DNA of 16,304 bases from JACMMS01 sp043772865 (GTDB taxonomy: Bacteria > Pseudomonadota > Gammaproteobacteria > Burkholderiales > Methylophilaceae). The translations under genes and the position numbers were made by a program. Positions within the stretch are counted from its first letter, which is position 1. The number at the start of each line of letters is the position of its first letter. Under the pieces are notes generated by a model. It worked only from the letters and a program-made list of their open reading frames with translations. It had not been told where the DNA came from and ran no database searches. Shown here in pieces: positions 7,266 through 15,013 of the stretch. Where the stretch lies: positions 1 to 16,304 of the forward strand of contig JAYVFU010000056.1 of the NCBI GenBank assembly GCA_043772865.1, given 5' to 3'.

Positions 7266-8201
7266 TTATGCTTGCGGCATTAATTGTGGAGAAAACTGCA
7301 TGGCTTGGTCTTTGAAGCCCACAGGTGCGTTGGCCACATCTTCAAAGGTCGCAAATTCCCAAGCTTCAGCATCGGCTAACAACGCAACAATTAATGAGTT
7401 GTTTAATGCATGGCCTGATTTATACGCGGCAAATGCGCCTAGTAAAGGATGTCCAAGCATATATAAGTCACCTATGGCATCAAGTACTTTGTGTTTGGCG
7501 AACTCATCTTCATAGCGTAGCCCGCCAGTATTTAAAATTCGGTATTCATCTAGCACAATGGCATTATCTAAGCTTCCGCCACGGGCTAAGCCATTTGCAC
7601 GGAGATATTCCACCTCATGCATAAAACCAAAAGTACGAGCACGACTGATTTCTTTAATGTAGCTATTATCAGCAAAATCGATTTTGACGTTTTTACCTGT
7701 ATTTTCAAAAACAGGATGTGGAAAATCAATCGTAAAATCAATTTTAAAGCCGTGATATGGCTCAAAGCGCACCCATTTATCTTGGTGCACAACCTCTATC
7801 ACTTTTTTAATTTTAATAAATTTCTTAGGTGCTTGCTGCTCTGCTATGCCCGCAGACTGCAACAAATAAATAAATGGCACTGAACTACCATCCATAATAG
7901 GCACTTCAGAGGCGTTCAGATCGATAATAATATTATCCACCCCAAGGCCCGCCAAAGCCGACATAAGATGCTCCACAGTTGCGACACGCGCACCGTTGCA
8001 CTCTAGGGCAGAGCACATGCGCGTATCGCGGACTGCGTCAGCTTGTACCTTTATTTCAGGGGAATTGGGCAAATCAACTCGACGAAATAATATGCCAGTA
8101 TCAACCGCAGCGGGGCGTAAAGTCATGGTGACTTTTACGCCGTTATGCAGACCAACACCAGTGGCACTAATCTGTTTTTTAAGTGTTCTTTGTTTGAGCA
8201 C
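7266..8201 (-). CDS. lpxC: UDP-3-O-acyl-N-acetylglucosamine deacetylase
   Basis: Zinc deacetylase for the committed step of lipid A synthesis, acting in the cytoplasm. The opening LKQRTLKKQISATGVGLHNG aligns with E. coli LpxC. Zinc ligands are His78 (VEHLMSAL), His237 and Asp241 (HKVLDAIGD). Glu77 is the catalytic base, and His264 in SGHALNN is the second catalytic residue. The start codon is GTG (8201), supported by homology from residue 2 onward and by AAGGAAA with the AGGA core (8211-8214) 9 nt upstream. It has 311 residues, a few more at the C-terminus than E. coli, ending QLMPQA rather than the AVLA-type tail on which FtsH acts in E. coli. Whether FtsH-type control applies here is therefore unclear. 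It follows ftsZ after 174 bp and so may have its own promoter. Confidence 0.98.
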   Translation of the reverse strand: MLKQRTLKKQISATGVGLHNGVKVTMTLRPAAVDTGILFRRVDLPNSPEIKVQADAVRDTRMCSALECNGARVATVEHLMSALAGLGVDNIIIDLNASEVPIMDGSSVPFIYLLQSAGIAEQQAPKKFIKIKKVIEVVHQDKWVRFEPYHGFKIDFTIDFPHPVFENTGKNVKIDFADNSYIKEISRARTFGFMHEVEYLRANGLARGGSLDNAIVLDEYRILNTGGLRYEDEFAKHKVLDAIGDLYMLGHPLLGAFAAYKSGHALNNSLIVALLADAEAWEFATFEDVANAPVGFKDQAMQFSPQLMPQA

Positions 8202-8232
8202 CTATGTCTTTCCTTTTTTCTATTACATCTTT

Positions 8233-8263
8233 TGTATAGCTTATTTATGCAAAACAATATCAA
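8233..8263 (-). promoter_or_regulatory. Candidate sigma-70-like promoter for lpxC
   Basis: On the minus strand a TTGATA hexamer (8263-8258, one change from TTGACA) and TATACA (8238-8233, four of six to TATAAT) are separated by 19 nt, longer than the usual 17. A perfect TTGACA also occurs at 8286-8281 but has only a poor -10 partner. Offered because lpxC is set apart from ftsZ; the match is weak. Confidence 0.22.
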
Positions 8264-8264
8264 T

Positions 8265-8318
8265 GTGAGCATCAAGCAAATGTCAATGTAGCTAGATAAT
8301 AACACATTGATTGCTCAC
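8265..8318 (-). other. Stem-loop with two alternative folds between ftsZ and lpxC
   Basis: Arm 8265-8275 pairs with 8307-8318 over 11 bp with a one-base bulge. A second stem, 8283-8289 with 8304-8310, is a perfect 7 bp. The two share 8307-8310, so the fully extended outer stem and the inner stem cannot form together, although a shortened 7-bp outer stem can coexist with the inner one. No T-run follows on the minus strand, so it is a poor intrinsic terminator. It could mark the 3' end of the ftsZ message or lie in the lpxC leader. Bases 8202-8375 otherwise hold no gene. Confidence 0.4.
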
Positions 8319-8375
8319 ACTAAATTGGCAGCATTTATTTTTGCTATCAATGACTTACATCATAACAACTAAAAA

Positions 8376-9554
8376 CTAATCAGCCTGTTTACGTAAAAAC
8401 GCTGGGATATCGTATTCATCTACACCCGACATTTTCATAGCTTCTACTTGGGCACGACGGCCACCAGAGCTAAATACAGCTGGTTCTTCATCTGCCACTG
8501 TCGCGCCTAAATGATGTGCGCCAGTATAAATAGGCATATTAGTTGTACCATCACGCACTGTTGTCATCACTTGTAATACAGGTTTTTGTTGACGTTTAGC
8601 GATAGCGTTTAAACCTGTAGCCACCATGGTTACACGTAATTCATCACCCATCGTTTCATCAAACACGTTACCCACAATTACTGTAGCATCTTCAGCTGTG
8701 AATGCTTTAATGGTGTTCATCACATCGTAATACTCTTTCATTTTGAAAGACGTACTTGAAGTAATATTCACTAAAACGCCGCGTGCATTTGCTAAATTAA
8801 CATCTTCTAACAACGGACTTGCAACCGCTTGCTCAGCCGCAATACGTGCACGATCAATGCCCGATGCAGTGGCTGAACCCATCATCGCCATTCCCATTTC
8901 ACTCATCACTGTACGCACATCGGCAAAGTCGACGTTGACCATACCTGGGATATTAATGACTTCTGCAATACCAGAAACCGCATTGTGTAACACATCGTTA
9001 GCGGCGCGGAATGCTTCTAAAAACGGTACATCTTCACCTAATACTTCCATCAATTTTTCATTAGGAATAACGATTAGAGAATCAACATGCTGTGAAAGTT
9101 CTTCCAAACCATCGGCGGCCACTTTAGTACGCTTGCCTTCAAATGAAAACGGTTTAGTGACTACAGCAACCGTTAAAATGCCCATTTCTTTAGCAACTTC
9201 AGCAATAATAGGTGCAGCACCAGTACCAGTACCACCGCCCATACCCGCTGTAATAAATAGCATATCAGCACCTTCGATGATTTCTGCAATACGCTCACGG
9301 TCTTCCATGGCGGCTTTGCGACCAATTTCAGGGCGTGCACCAGCACCCAAACCTTTAGTAATATCTGTACCAATTTGCAATACGGTTTTAGCACTACTCT
9401 TTTTAAGTGCTTGCATATCGGTATTAGCACAAATAAATTCTACACCGCTGACGTTTTTTGCAATCATGTGTTCAACTGCGTTGCCACCACAACCACCTAC
9501 GCCAATGACCTTAATAACTGCTTCTTGTGTATCTTTTTCCATAATTTCAAACAT
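8376..9554 (-). CDS. ftsZ: Cell division GTPase FtsZ
   Basis: Tubulin-like GTPase that forms the Z ring. The start is ATG 9554 (MFEIMEKD), preceded by AGGAGA with a 6-nt spacer. An upstream in-frame TTG at 9581 would add nine residues and is unlikely. The protein has 392 residues. It shows the nucleotide-binding GVGGCGGNAV near residues 18-27, the tubulin signature GGGTGTGAAP at 106-115 and the T7-loop NVDFAD near 207-212 with the catalytic aspartates. A short variable linker leads to the conserved tail peptide YDIPAFLRKQAD that binds FtsA and ZipA-type partners. ftsA lies upstream with a 123-bp gap. Its strong ribosome site, unlike its weaker neighbours, fits the high FtsZ dosage usual in bacteria. 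Confidence 0.99.
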   Translation of the reverse strand: MFEIMEKDTQEAVIKVIGVGGCGGNAVEHMIAKNVSGVEFICANTDMQALKKSSAKTVLQIGTDITKGLGAGARPEIGRKAAMEDRERIAEIIEGADMLFITAGMGGGTGTGAAPIIAEVAKEMGILTVAVVTKPFSFEGKRTKVAADGLEELSQHVDSLIVIPNEKLMEVLGEDVPFLEAFRAANDVLHNAVSGIAEVINIPGMVNVDFADVRTVMSEMGMAMMGSATASGIDRARIAAEQAVASPLLEDVNLANARGVLVNITSSTSFKMKEYYDVMNTIKAFTAEDATVIVGNVFDETMGDELRVTMVATGLNAIAKRQQKPVLQVMTTVRDGTTNMPIYTGAHHLGATVADEEPAVFSSGGRRAQVEAMKMSGVDEYDIPAFLRKQAD

Positions 9555-9677
9555 GTTGTTTCTCCTAATTTGCCTTAACAATTTGAGTTCACTTTATTGC
9601 CTAAACAGCCCTAAAAGTGTTCTCTGCCCTTAATACTTTTACAACAATTACCTACCTAAACTAACTACAACTTACAC
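9555..9677 (-). promoter_or_regulatory. ftsA-ftsZ intergenic leader with strong ftsZ Shine-Dalgarno
   Basis: This is the longest gap inside the ftsW-ftsZ run. It contains AGGAGA (9566-9561) exactly 6 nt before the ftsZ ATG, the clearest ribosome site in the cluster. A 6-bp CACTTT/AAAGTG stem (9590-9619) is too weak to interpret. I looked for a promoter on the minus strand and found no convincing -35/-10 pair. Confidence 0.5.
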
Positions 9678-10916
9678 TTAAAAATTACCTGCAAACCAAC
9701 TCTTCATTTTATCTAACACGCGCGTAAACGATCCTGTTTCTGATTGCCCAATCATATGACGCTCTAATTGCTGCTTACCCATCAATACCAAGCCCACGCC
9801 TGTGGCATATCGTGGATTGCTAATCACTTCTGACAAGCCGCCCACATAACGTGGCAAACCTAAACGCACTGGCATATGGAATATCTCTTCGCCTAATTCC
9901 ACCATGCCGCGCATCATGGCTGAACCGCCTGTAATCACGATGCCAGATGCAATCATTTCTTCCATACCGCTGCGGCGCAGCTCTTGTAATACAAATTCGT
10001 ACAGCTCTACCACGCGCGGCTCGATAACTTCCGCTAAAGTTTGTACGGATAACTGACGTGGTTCGCGACCATCGACACCAAGCACTTCAACCACTTCGCG
10101 CGCATCTGCTAATTGACGTAGTGCGCAACCATGTTTAATTTTGATGTCTTCTGCAGATTGTGTGGGCGTGCGGAATGCCACCGCCACATCATTGGTCATT
10201 TGGTCACCTGCAATCGGAATCACTGCCGTGTGGCGAATTGCGCCTTGTTTAAATACTGCAATATCCGTAGTGCCGCCGCCAATATCCACTAGGCATACGC
10301 CAAGCTCTTTCTCATCTTCCGTGAGCACAGCAAGGCTAGATGCGAGTGGTTGTAAAATTAAATCACTCACTTCTAAACCACAACGTTTTATACACTTCAC
10401 AATGTTTTGTGCTGCCGCAACAGCGCCCGTGACAATGTGCACTTTTACTTCTAGCTTCATGCCGCTCATGCCCAATGGTTCGCGTACATCTTCTTGACCA
10501 TCAATCACAAATTCTTGTGTGAGTACATGCAAAATCTGCTGGTCAGATGGCAACGCAATCGCGCGTGCTGTTTCTACCACGCGATCTACATCAAATGCAG
10601 TTACTTCAGCTTCTTTAATTTTTACCATACCGTGTGAATTAATGCTTTTAATGTGGCTGCCTGCAATGCCAGTAAATACATTGTTGATTTTGCAATCGGC
10701 CATGAGCTCAGCCTCTTCAATCGCACGCTGAATGGACTGCATGGTAGATTCAATATTTACCACTACGCCTTTTTTTAAGCCGCGTGATACATGCTGACCT
10801 AAGCCAATCACTTTAAGCGATCCCTCTGGTTGTAGCTCGGCCACAATGGCTACAATTTTTGATGTGCCTATGTCTAATCCTACAATTAGATTTTTATCTT
10901 CTTTTACTTTGCTCAT
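9678..10916 (-). CDS. ftsA: Cell division protein FtsA (actin-like membrane tether of FtsZ)
   Basis: Actin-fold ATPase that anchors FtsZ to the membrane and recruits later divisome proteins. Its 412 residues show the phosphate-1 motif GLDIGTSKI (13-21), the SHS2/1C domain (about 87-165), phosphate-2 DIGGGTTDIAVF (211-222) and the adenosine motif VITGGSAMMRGM (about 327-338). The C-terminus, VLDKMKSWFAGNF, is the expected amphipathic membrane-targeting helix after a short linker. The ATG overlaps the ftsQ stop as ATGA, with AGGG about 9 nt upstream, so translation is probably coupled to ftsQ. The ftsQ-ftsA-ftsZ order is that of the classical dcw cluster. Confidence 0.99.
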   Translation of the reverse strand: MSKVKEDKNLIVGLDIGTSKIVAIVAELQPEGSLKVIGLGQHVSRGLKKGVVVNIESTMQSIQRAIEEAELMADCKINNVFTGIAGSHIKSINSHGMVKIKEAEVTAFDVDRVVETARAIALPSDQQILHVLTQEFVIDGQEDVREPLGMSGMKLEVKVHIVTGAVAAAQNIVKCIKRCGLEVSDLILQPLASSLAVLTEDEKELGVCLVDIGGGTTDIAVFKQGAIRHTAVIPIAGDQMTNDVAVAFRTPTQSAEDIKIKHGCALRQLADAREVVEVLGVDGREPRQLSVQTLAEVIEPRVVELYEFVLQELRRSGMEEMIASGIVITGGSAMMRGMVELGEEIFHMPVRLGLPRYVGGLSEVISNPRYATGVGLVLMGKQQLERHMIGQSETGSFTRVLDKMKSWFAGNF

Positions 10917-11734
10917 GGCTGTTTTCCCTGTTCATGACTCTTTACCACTGTTTTAGCTGGCTGTTTTTTTGCAGTGGCTGGCACTAGCTCTTTTGCTTTT
11001 ACTACCGCTTTAATTACTGCGCTAGTCTTAACTACTTGCCCTATAGGCCTTCTCACTGCAAACCCATTGGGGTAGCGTAAATCAGCATAAGTCACCTTGC
11101 CATTTAAGCGCGCCAGCGTACTGGCATAAGCCCCAACAAACTTATCTAAGCGCTCATCCATATGTTCACGTCCTATATTAATTAATAGACCTTTATCGGT
11201 TTTAACTTCCCAAGCACGGCGCGGTGACAACGCCACTTGTGTGACTTTTAACTGTGCCGCATTTAAAATTTTGCTGTAATTACCATAACTTTGTGCCACT
11301 TCTAACACCCCATCCGCAGGGCCATAAAACACAGGTAAATCATTATCAGATGCCGCATGAAACAACTCACCGTGTGTGTTGACCAGAGCAATATCGCCCC
11401 AACGTCCCAGTGCTTCATGCTCTTCAATCACCACTTCCAACTGATCTGGCCAGCGACGACGCACACTCACCTTGCGCGCCCAAGGCAGTTTTTCAAATGC
11501 ATCGCGGGCTTTAATCAAATCTAATGTAAAAAAATTGCCATTTAAATGCCGCGCCACAATCAACTTAATTTGCTCACGGTTTACATGGCTTAATTCACCA
11601 TTCACTTTTACTTCACGTAGCGGAAAAATCGGCAAATGAATCACCACAAATAGCGCAGCGTAAAGCATGACTACCACTGATAAGGCGAATAAAAAATTCG
11701 CGGTCCAGTTAAGTAGTTGCGGTCTATTCCACAT
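10913..11734 (-). CDS. ftsQ: Cell division protein FtsQ
   Basis: Bitopic inner-membrane divisome protein linking FtsA/FtsZ with FtsB-FtsL. A short cytoplasmic N-terminus leads to one transmembrane helix (about 11-33). A periplasmic POTRA domain follows (about 36-104, starting FPLREVKVNGELSHV and including LPWARKVSVRRRWPDQL), then the FtsQ beta domain to about 230, ending DLRYPNGFAVR. Residues 231-273 form a Lys/Ala/Val-rich tail past the usual core, with an AKKQPAKTVVK stretch. The ATG overlaps the ddl stop as TAATG, and the TGA overlaps the ftsA start as ATGA. There is no good independent ribosome site, so coupling to ddl is likely. Confidence 0.97.
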   Translation of the reverse strand: MWNRPQLLNWTANFLFALSVVVMLYAALFVVIHLPIFPLREVKVNGELSHVNREQIKLIVARHLNGNFFTLDLIKARDAFEKLPWARKVSVRRRWPDQLEVVIEEHEALGRWGDIALVNTHGELFHAASDNDLPVFYGPADGVLEVAQSYGNYSKILNAAQLKVTQVALSPRRAWEVKTDKGLLINIGREHMDERLDKFVGAYASTLARLNGKVTYADLRYPNGFAVRRPIGQVVKTSAVIKAVVKAKELVPATAKKQPAKTVVKSHEQGKQP

Positions 11735-12645
11735 TATTGTTTTGCATCCAACGTCATGTTGAGTACTTGCAACACTAAATCATCGAAACCAATACCCACC
11801 GCTTTTGCCGCCATAGGCACCAAACTATGGTCTGTCATACCAGGCGATGTATTGAGCTCTAAAAAGTAATGCTTACCGTCCTCATCCATCAAAAAATCCA
11901 CACGCCCCCAACCGTGACAACCCACGGCTTTAAATGCTTGCAAAGCTTCAGCTTGAATTTGCGCTTGTTTTTCTGCCGATAAACCACAGGGGCAGAGATA
12001 CTGTGTGTCATTACGCAGATATTTAGCTTCGTAATCGTAAAACTCATTGGCTGGCACTATCTTAATAATGGGCAAAGCACGCTCGCCCAAAATGCCTACT
12101 GTATATTCACCGCCGCCAATAAATTTTTCGGCAATCACTAGCGGGTCTGCTTTAGCCGCCAATCCATAGGCGGCTTTTAAGTCGCCAGCTTGCTTCACCT
12201 TGCTAATACCAATACTAGAACCCTCATTAGCGGGCTTCACAAATAAAGGTAAACCGAGCTTTTGCTCAATAGCAGCAAAATCACTGTGGTCATTGACCAT
12301 TTCAAAATCTGGCGTCACGATGCCCATCGCCCGCCAGAGCAATTTAGTACGCCATTTATCCATCGCCACGGCAGATGCCATCACACCACTCCCCGTGTAA
12401 GGAATGCCAAATAACTCCAACGCCCCTTGCATTAAGCCATCTTCACCAAATCGACCATGTAAAGCGATAAATGCACGATCAAAATTCTCTATATCATGTA
12501 ACGGCTGTTCCGCAGGATCAAACGCCACCGCATCTACGCCAGAACGCTTTAATGCGTTCAAGACAGCGTGACCACTTTTAAGTGAAATTTCACGCTCACC
12601 TGATTTGCCTCCTAGTAACACGGCTACTTTTCCAAATTTATCCAT
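11734..12645 (-). CDS. ddl: D-alanine--D-alanine ligase
   Basis: ATP-grasp ligase making the D-Ala-D-Ala dipeptide for MurF. From ATG 12645 it has 303 residues beginning MDKFGKVAVLLGGKSGEREI, which matches the E. coli DdlB start. GGGGA (12658-12654) lies 8 nt upstream. An in-frame TTG at 12660 would add five residues and looks wrong. Motifs seen: the N-terminal Glu of SGEREIS, HGRFGEDG, the ATP-grasp KPANEGSSIGISKV, YEAKYL and the metal/ATP segment ELNTSPGMTDHSLVP. The start overlaps the end of murB by 8 bp and the stop overlaps ftsQ by 1 nt. Its place between murB and ftsQ suggests the DdlB type. Confidence 0.98.
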   Translation of the reverse strand: MDKFGKVAVLLGGKSGEREISLKSGHAVLNALKRSGVDAVAFDPAEQPLHDIENFDRAFIALHGRFGEDGLMQGALELFGIPYTGSGVMASAVAMDKWRTKLLWRAMGIVTPDFEMVNDHSDFAAIEQKLGLPLFVKPANEGSSIGISKVKQAGDLKAAYGLAAKADPLVIAEKFIGGGEYTVGILGERALPIIKIVPANEFYDYEAKYLRNDTQYLCPCGLSAEKQAQIQAEALQAFKAVGCHGWGRVDFLMDEDGKHYFLELNTSPGMTDHSLVPMAAKAVGIGFDDLVLQVLNMTLDAKQ

Positions 12646-13576
12646 TGTTTTGTTCCCCAACCTGTTTCATGCCCTGCTTTTCACCCATTACTCTCACTTC
12701 TTGCTGCAACTCAACGCCAAACTGTTGTTTTACCGTATCTCTCATATGAGCAATCAATTGCTCAATATCTGCCGCTGTTGATCCACCTAAATTCACAATA
12801 AAATTAGCATGCTTGGTTGAAACCTGCGCACCACCAATTTGAAAGCCTTTTAGTCCGCTTGCCTCAATTAGCCGTGCCGCATGGTCACCCTCTGGATTTC
12901 TGAAAGTTGAGCCTGCATTAGGCAAATTAAGTGGTTGGTTAGCTAAACGTTCAGCCAACAATTCTTTAATTTTTTGTGCAGATTCATCTGCATTACCCAC
13001 TTTTAGCTCAAACCAAGCACCTACAAACCATTCATCTGTACCCAATAAACCTGTTGCCATTTCCACATGGCGATAGCTGGTTTTAAATGCATTTTTCTCA
13101 CGCACTTGCACCTCGCCACGACGGTTAATCATTTGTACTTTTGCTACAACATCCCAGGTTTCCACACCGTAACAACCCGCATTCATTGCCAACGCCCCGC
13201 CTATCGTGCCTGGGATACCCGCCATAAACTCGCCGCCTTGTTTCGCGTGTTTCGCAGAGAACTTAGCTACCTTGGCACAAGTGACGCCAGCAGCCGCATA
13301 GATGGATTCACGCTCTACTTTTAGTGTATTGAGTACGTTATGCATCAATATCACCGTGCCACGTACACCGCCATCACGCACCAGCAAATTAGAACCAAGC
13401 CCTATAAAATAAACTGGCTCATTTGCACTTAAGCTTTGTAGAAACAGGCTTAAGTCATCTAGGCCTGATGCGATATAAAAACGCTCTGCCGCACCGCCCA
13501 CACGCCAGCTGTTATGGCGAGCAAGAGGCTCGTTTAACAACAATTGACCTGATAATGTAGGCTGCATTTGATCCAT
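12638..13576 (-). CDS. murB: UDP-N-acetylenolpyruvoylglucosamine reductase
   Basis: FAD enzyme reducing UDP-GlcNAc-enolpyruvate to UDP-MurNAc with NADPH. The FAD-binding region shows NSWRVGGAAERF, GLGSNLLVRDGG (59-70) and GIPGTIGGALAMNAGCYG (120-137). The catalytic serine is Ser223 in AGSTFRNP, and a conserved Glu lies at 293 in QQEVRVMG. The sequence QIGGAQVSTKHANFIVN and the overall length of 312 fit the shorter type II MurB rather than the E. coli type I form; this is judged by eye. The ATG overlaps the murC stop (TAATG), and a second Met three codons later (13567) is a possible alternative start. The 3' end overlaps ddl by 8 bp. Confidence 0.98.
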   Translation of the reverse strand: MDQMQPTLSGQLLLNEPLARHNSWRVGGAAERFYIASGLDDLSLFLQSLSANEPVYFIGLGSNLLVRDGGVRGTVILMHNVLNTLKVERESIYAAAGVTCAKVAKFSAKHAKQGGEFMAGIPGTIGGALAMNAGCYGVETWDVVAKVQMINRRGEVQVREKNAFKTSYRHVEMATGLLGTDEWFVGAWFELKVGNADESAQKIKELLAERLANQPLNLPNAGSTFRNPEGDHAARLIEASGLKGFQIGGAQVSTKHANFIVNLGGSTAADIEQLIAHMRDTVKQQFGVELQQEVRVMGEKQGMKQVGEQNNG

Positions 13577-14985
13577 TATTGGGTGCTGCCTGCTAAAGAC
13601 AGTTCTTTCGTGTTAAATGCTACTTGGCCAATTGAACCAGCTCCCATCACGATGACTACATCACCCGATTTTGCCACATCTAAAATCGCTTCTGGCAGTT
13701 CAGCAGTAGTTTCAAGAAACAAAGGCTCCACTTTACCTAGTACGCGAATCGCTCTGACTAATGAGCGACTATCAGCGGCGATAATGGGTGCTTCACCTGC
13801 AGAGTAAACTTCCGTCAGCAATACTGCATCAGCGCTCGATAACACACGCACAAAATCTTCAAAACAATCGCGCGTTCTGGTGTAGCGATGTGGCTGAAAC
13901 GCCATCACTAATCGCCTATCTGGAAATGCGCCGCGCGCCGCAGCAATCACTGCCTGCATTTCAACGGGGTGGTGTCCATAATCGTCAATTAAGGTAAATA
14001 CACCGCCTGTTTTAGCAGCCACTTCTCCATAATGTTCAAAGCGCCTGCCTACACCCTTGAATTCTTTTAACGCCTTAACAATGGCGGCATCAGCTACGTT
14101 TAACTCGCTGGCGATGGCAATGGCTGCTAGCGCATTAAGTACATAATGATTCCCTGGCAAGTTCAAAGTGATGTCTAGAGTAGTGGTTACGCCATTCACG
14201 CGTGTCACGGTAAAGTGCATTTTGCCGTCATCTGCACGCACATTGGTTGCACGAACCTGCGCTTCTTCGCTAAAACCATAACCCGTAATTGGCTTAGAAA
14301 CTTGTGGCAAGATCGCACGTATATTGGCATCATCGATACACAATACGGCCCTGCCCCAAAACGGTAGCTGCTGTAAAAACTCAACAAAAGCGCCTTTTAA
14401 CTTCTCAAAGCTGTGTTCATAAGTATCCATATGGTCAGCGTCAATATTAGTCACCACTGCCATCACTGGCGTAAGATGCAAGAAAGACGCGTCAGACTCA
14501 TCTGCCTCTGCCACAATATATTCACCAGTACCTAGGCGGGCATTAGCACTTGCAGCCTCCAATTTACCGCCGATCACAAACGTTGGGTCCATGCCCGCCT
14601 CAGCCAAAATACTGGCAATTAGGCTAGTGGTGGTGGTTTTTCCATGTGTACCAGCCACGGCAATGCCTTGCCTAAATCGCATTAACTCTGCCAACATAAT
14701 GGCGCGTGGCACCACTGGGATATTTTTTGAGCGTGCAGCAATGACTTCTGGGTTGGCTTCATTCACAGCAGACGACACCACCACCACATCGGCATCTTGT
14801 ATATTCTCAGTTGCGTGCCCTTGGTAGACGGTTGCACCAAAACCTTGTAAACGTTGTGTTGTGGCATTATTTGCCAAGTCTGAGCCCGATACTTTAAAGT
14901 CCAGATTAATCAGCACCTCTGCAATACCGCTCATGCCAGAGCCACCAATACCGACAAAATGTATGTTTTTTACTTTATGTTTCAT
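13576..14985 (-). CDS. murC: UDP-N-acetylmuramate--L-alanine ligase
   Basis: First Mur ligase; adds L-Ala to UDP-MurNAc in the cytoplasm using ATP. Its 469 residues have the three Mur-ligase domains. The N-terminal UDP-binding motif is GIGGSGMSG (12-20), the ATP P-loop is GTHGKTTTTS (112-121), followed by EADESD (160-165) and NIDADHMDTY (180-189). DDYGHHPVEM (334-343) and FQPHRYTRT (363-371) mark the C-terminal domain boundary. The start MKHKVKNIHFVG follows a GAGAAG ribosome site about 8 nt upstream. It comes 28 nt after murG and overlaps murB by 1 nt. Confidence 0.99.
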   Translation of the reverse strand: MKHKVKNIHFVGIGGSGMSGIAEVLINLDFKVSGSDLANNATTQRLQGFGATVYQGHATENIQDADVVVVSSAVNEANPEVIAARSKNIPVVPRAIMLAELMRFRQGIAVAGTHGKTTTTSLIASILAEAGMDPTFVIGGKLEAASANARLGTGEYIVAEADESDASFLHLTPVMAVVTNIDADHMDTYEHSFEKLKGAFVEFLQQLPFWGRAVLCIDDANIRAILPQVSKPITGYGFSEEAQVRATNVRADDGKMHFTVTRVNGVTTTLDITLNLPGNHYVLNALAAIAIASELNVADAAIVKALKEFKGVGRRFEHYGEVAAKTGGVFTLIDDYGHHPVEMQAVIAAARGAFPDRRLVMAFQPHRYTRTRDCFEDFVRVLSSADAVLLTEVYSAGEAPIIAADSRSLVRAIRVLGKVEPLFLETTAELPEAILDVAKSGDVVIVMGAGSIGQVAFNTKELSLAGSTQ

Positions 14986-15013
14986 CGTCTTTGCTTCTCA
15001 GACTTAATATGCT

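Noticed and set aside
9554..9581. Upstream TTG start for ftsZ
   Set aside because: The ATG at 9554 has AGGAGA 6 nt upstream and matches the family start. The TTG would read through that ribosome site.
9590..9619. CACTTT/AAAGTG stem in the ftsZ leader
   Set aside because: Only 6 bp, mostly A/T, with an 18-nt loop. Chance is likely in AT-rich DNA.
8743..9633. 296-codon open frame on the plus strand opposite ftsZ
   Set aside because: It is antisense to a certain ftsZ, its translation is Ser/Thr/Ile/Pro-rich without domains, and it runs past the ftsZ start. It is a codon-bias shadow.
12645..12660. Upstream TTG start for ddl
   Set aside because: GGGGA lies 8 nt before the ATG at 12645 and the family begins at that point.
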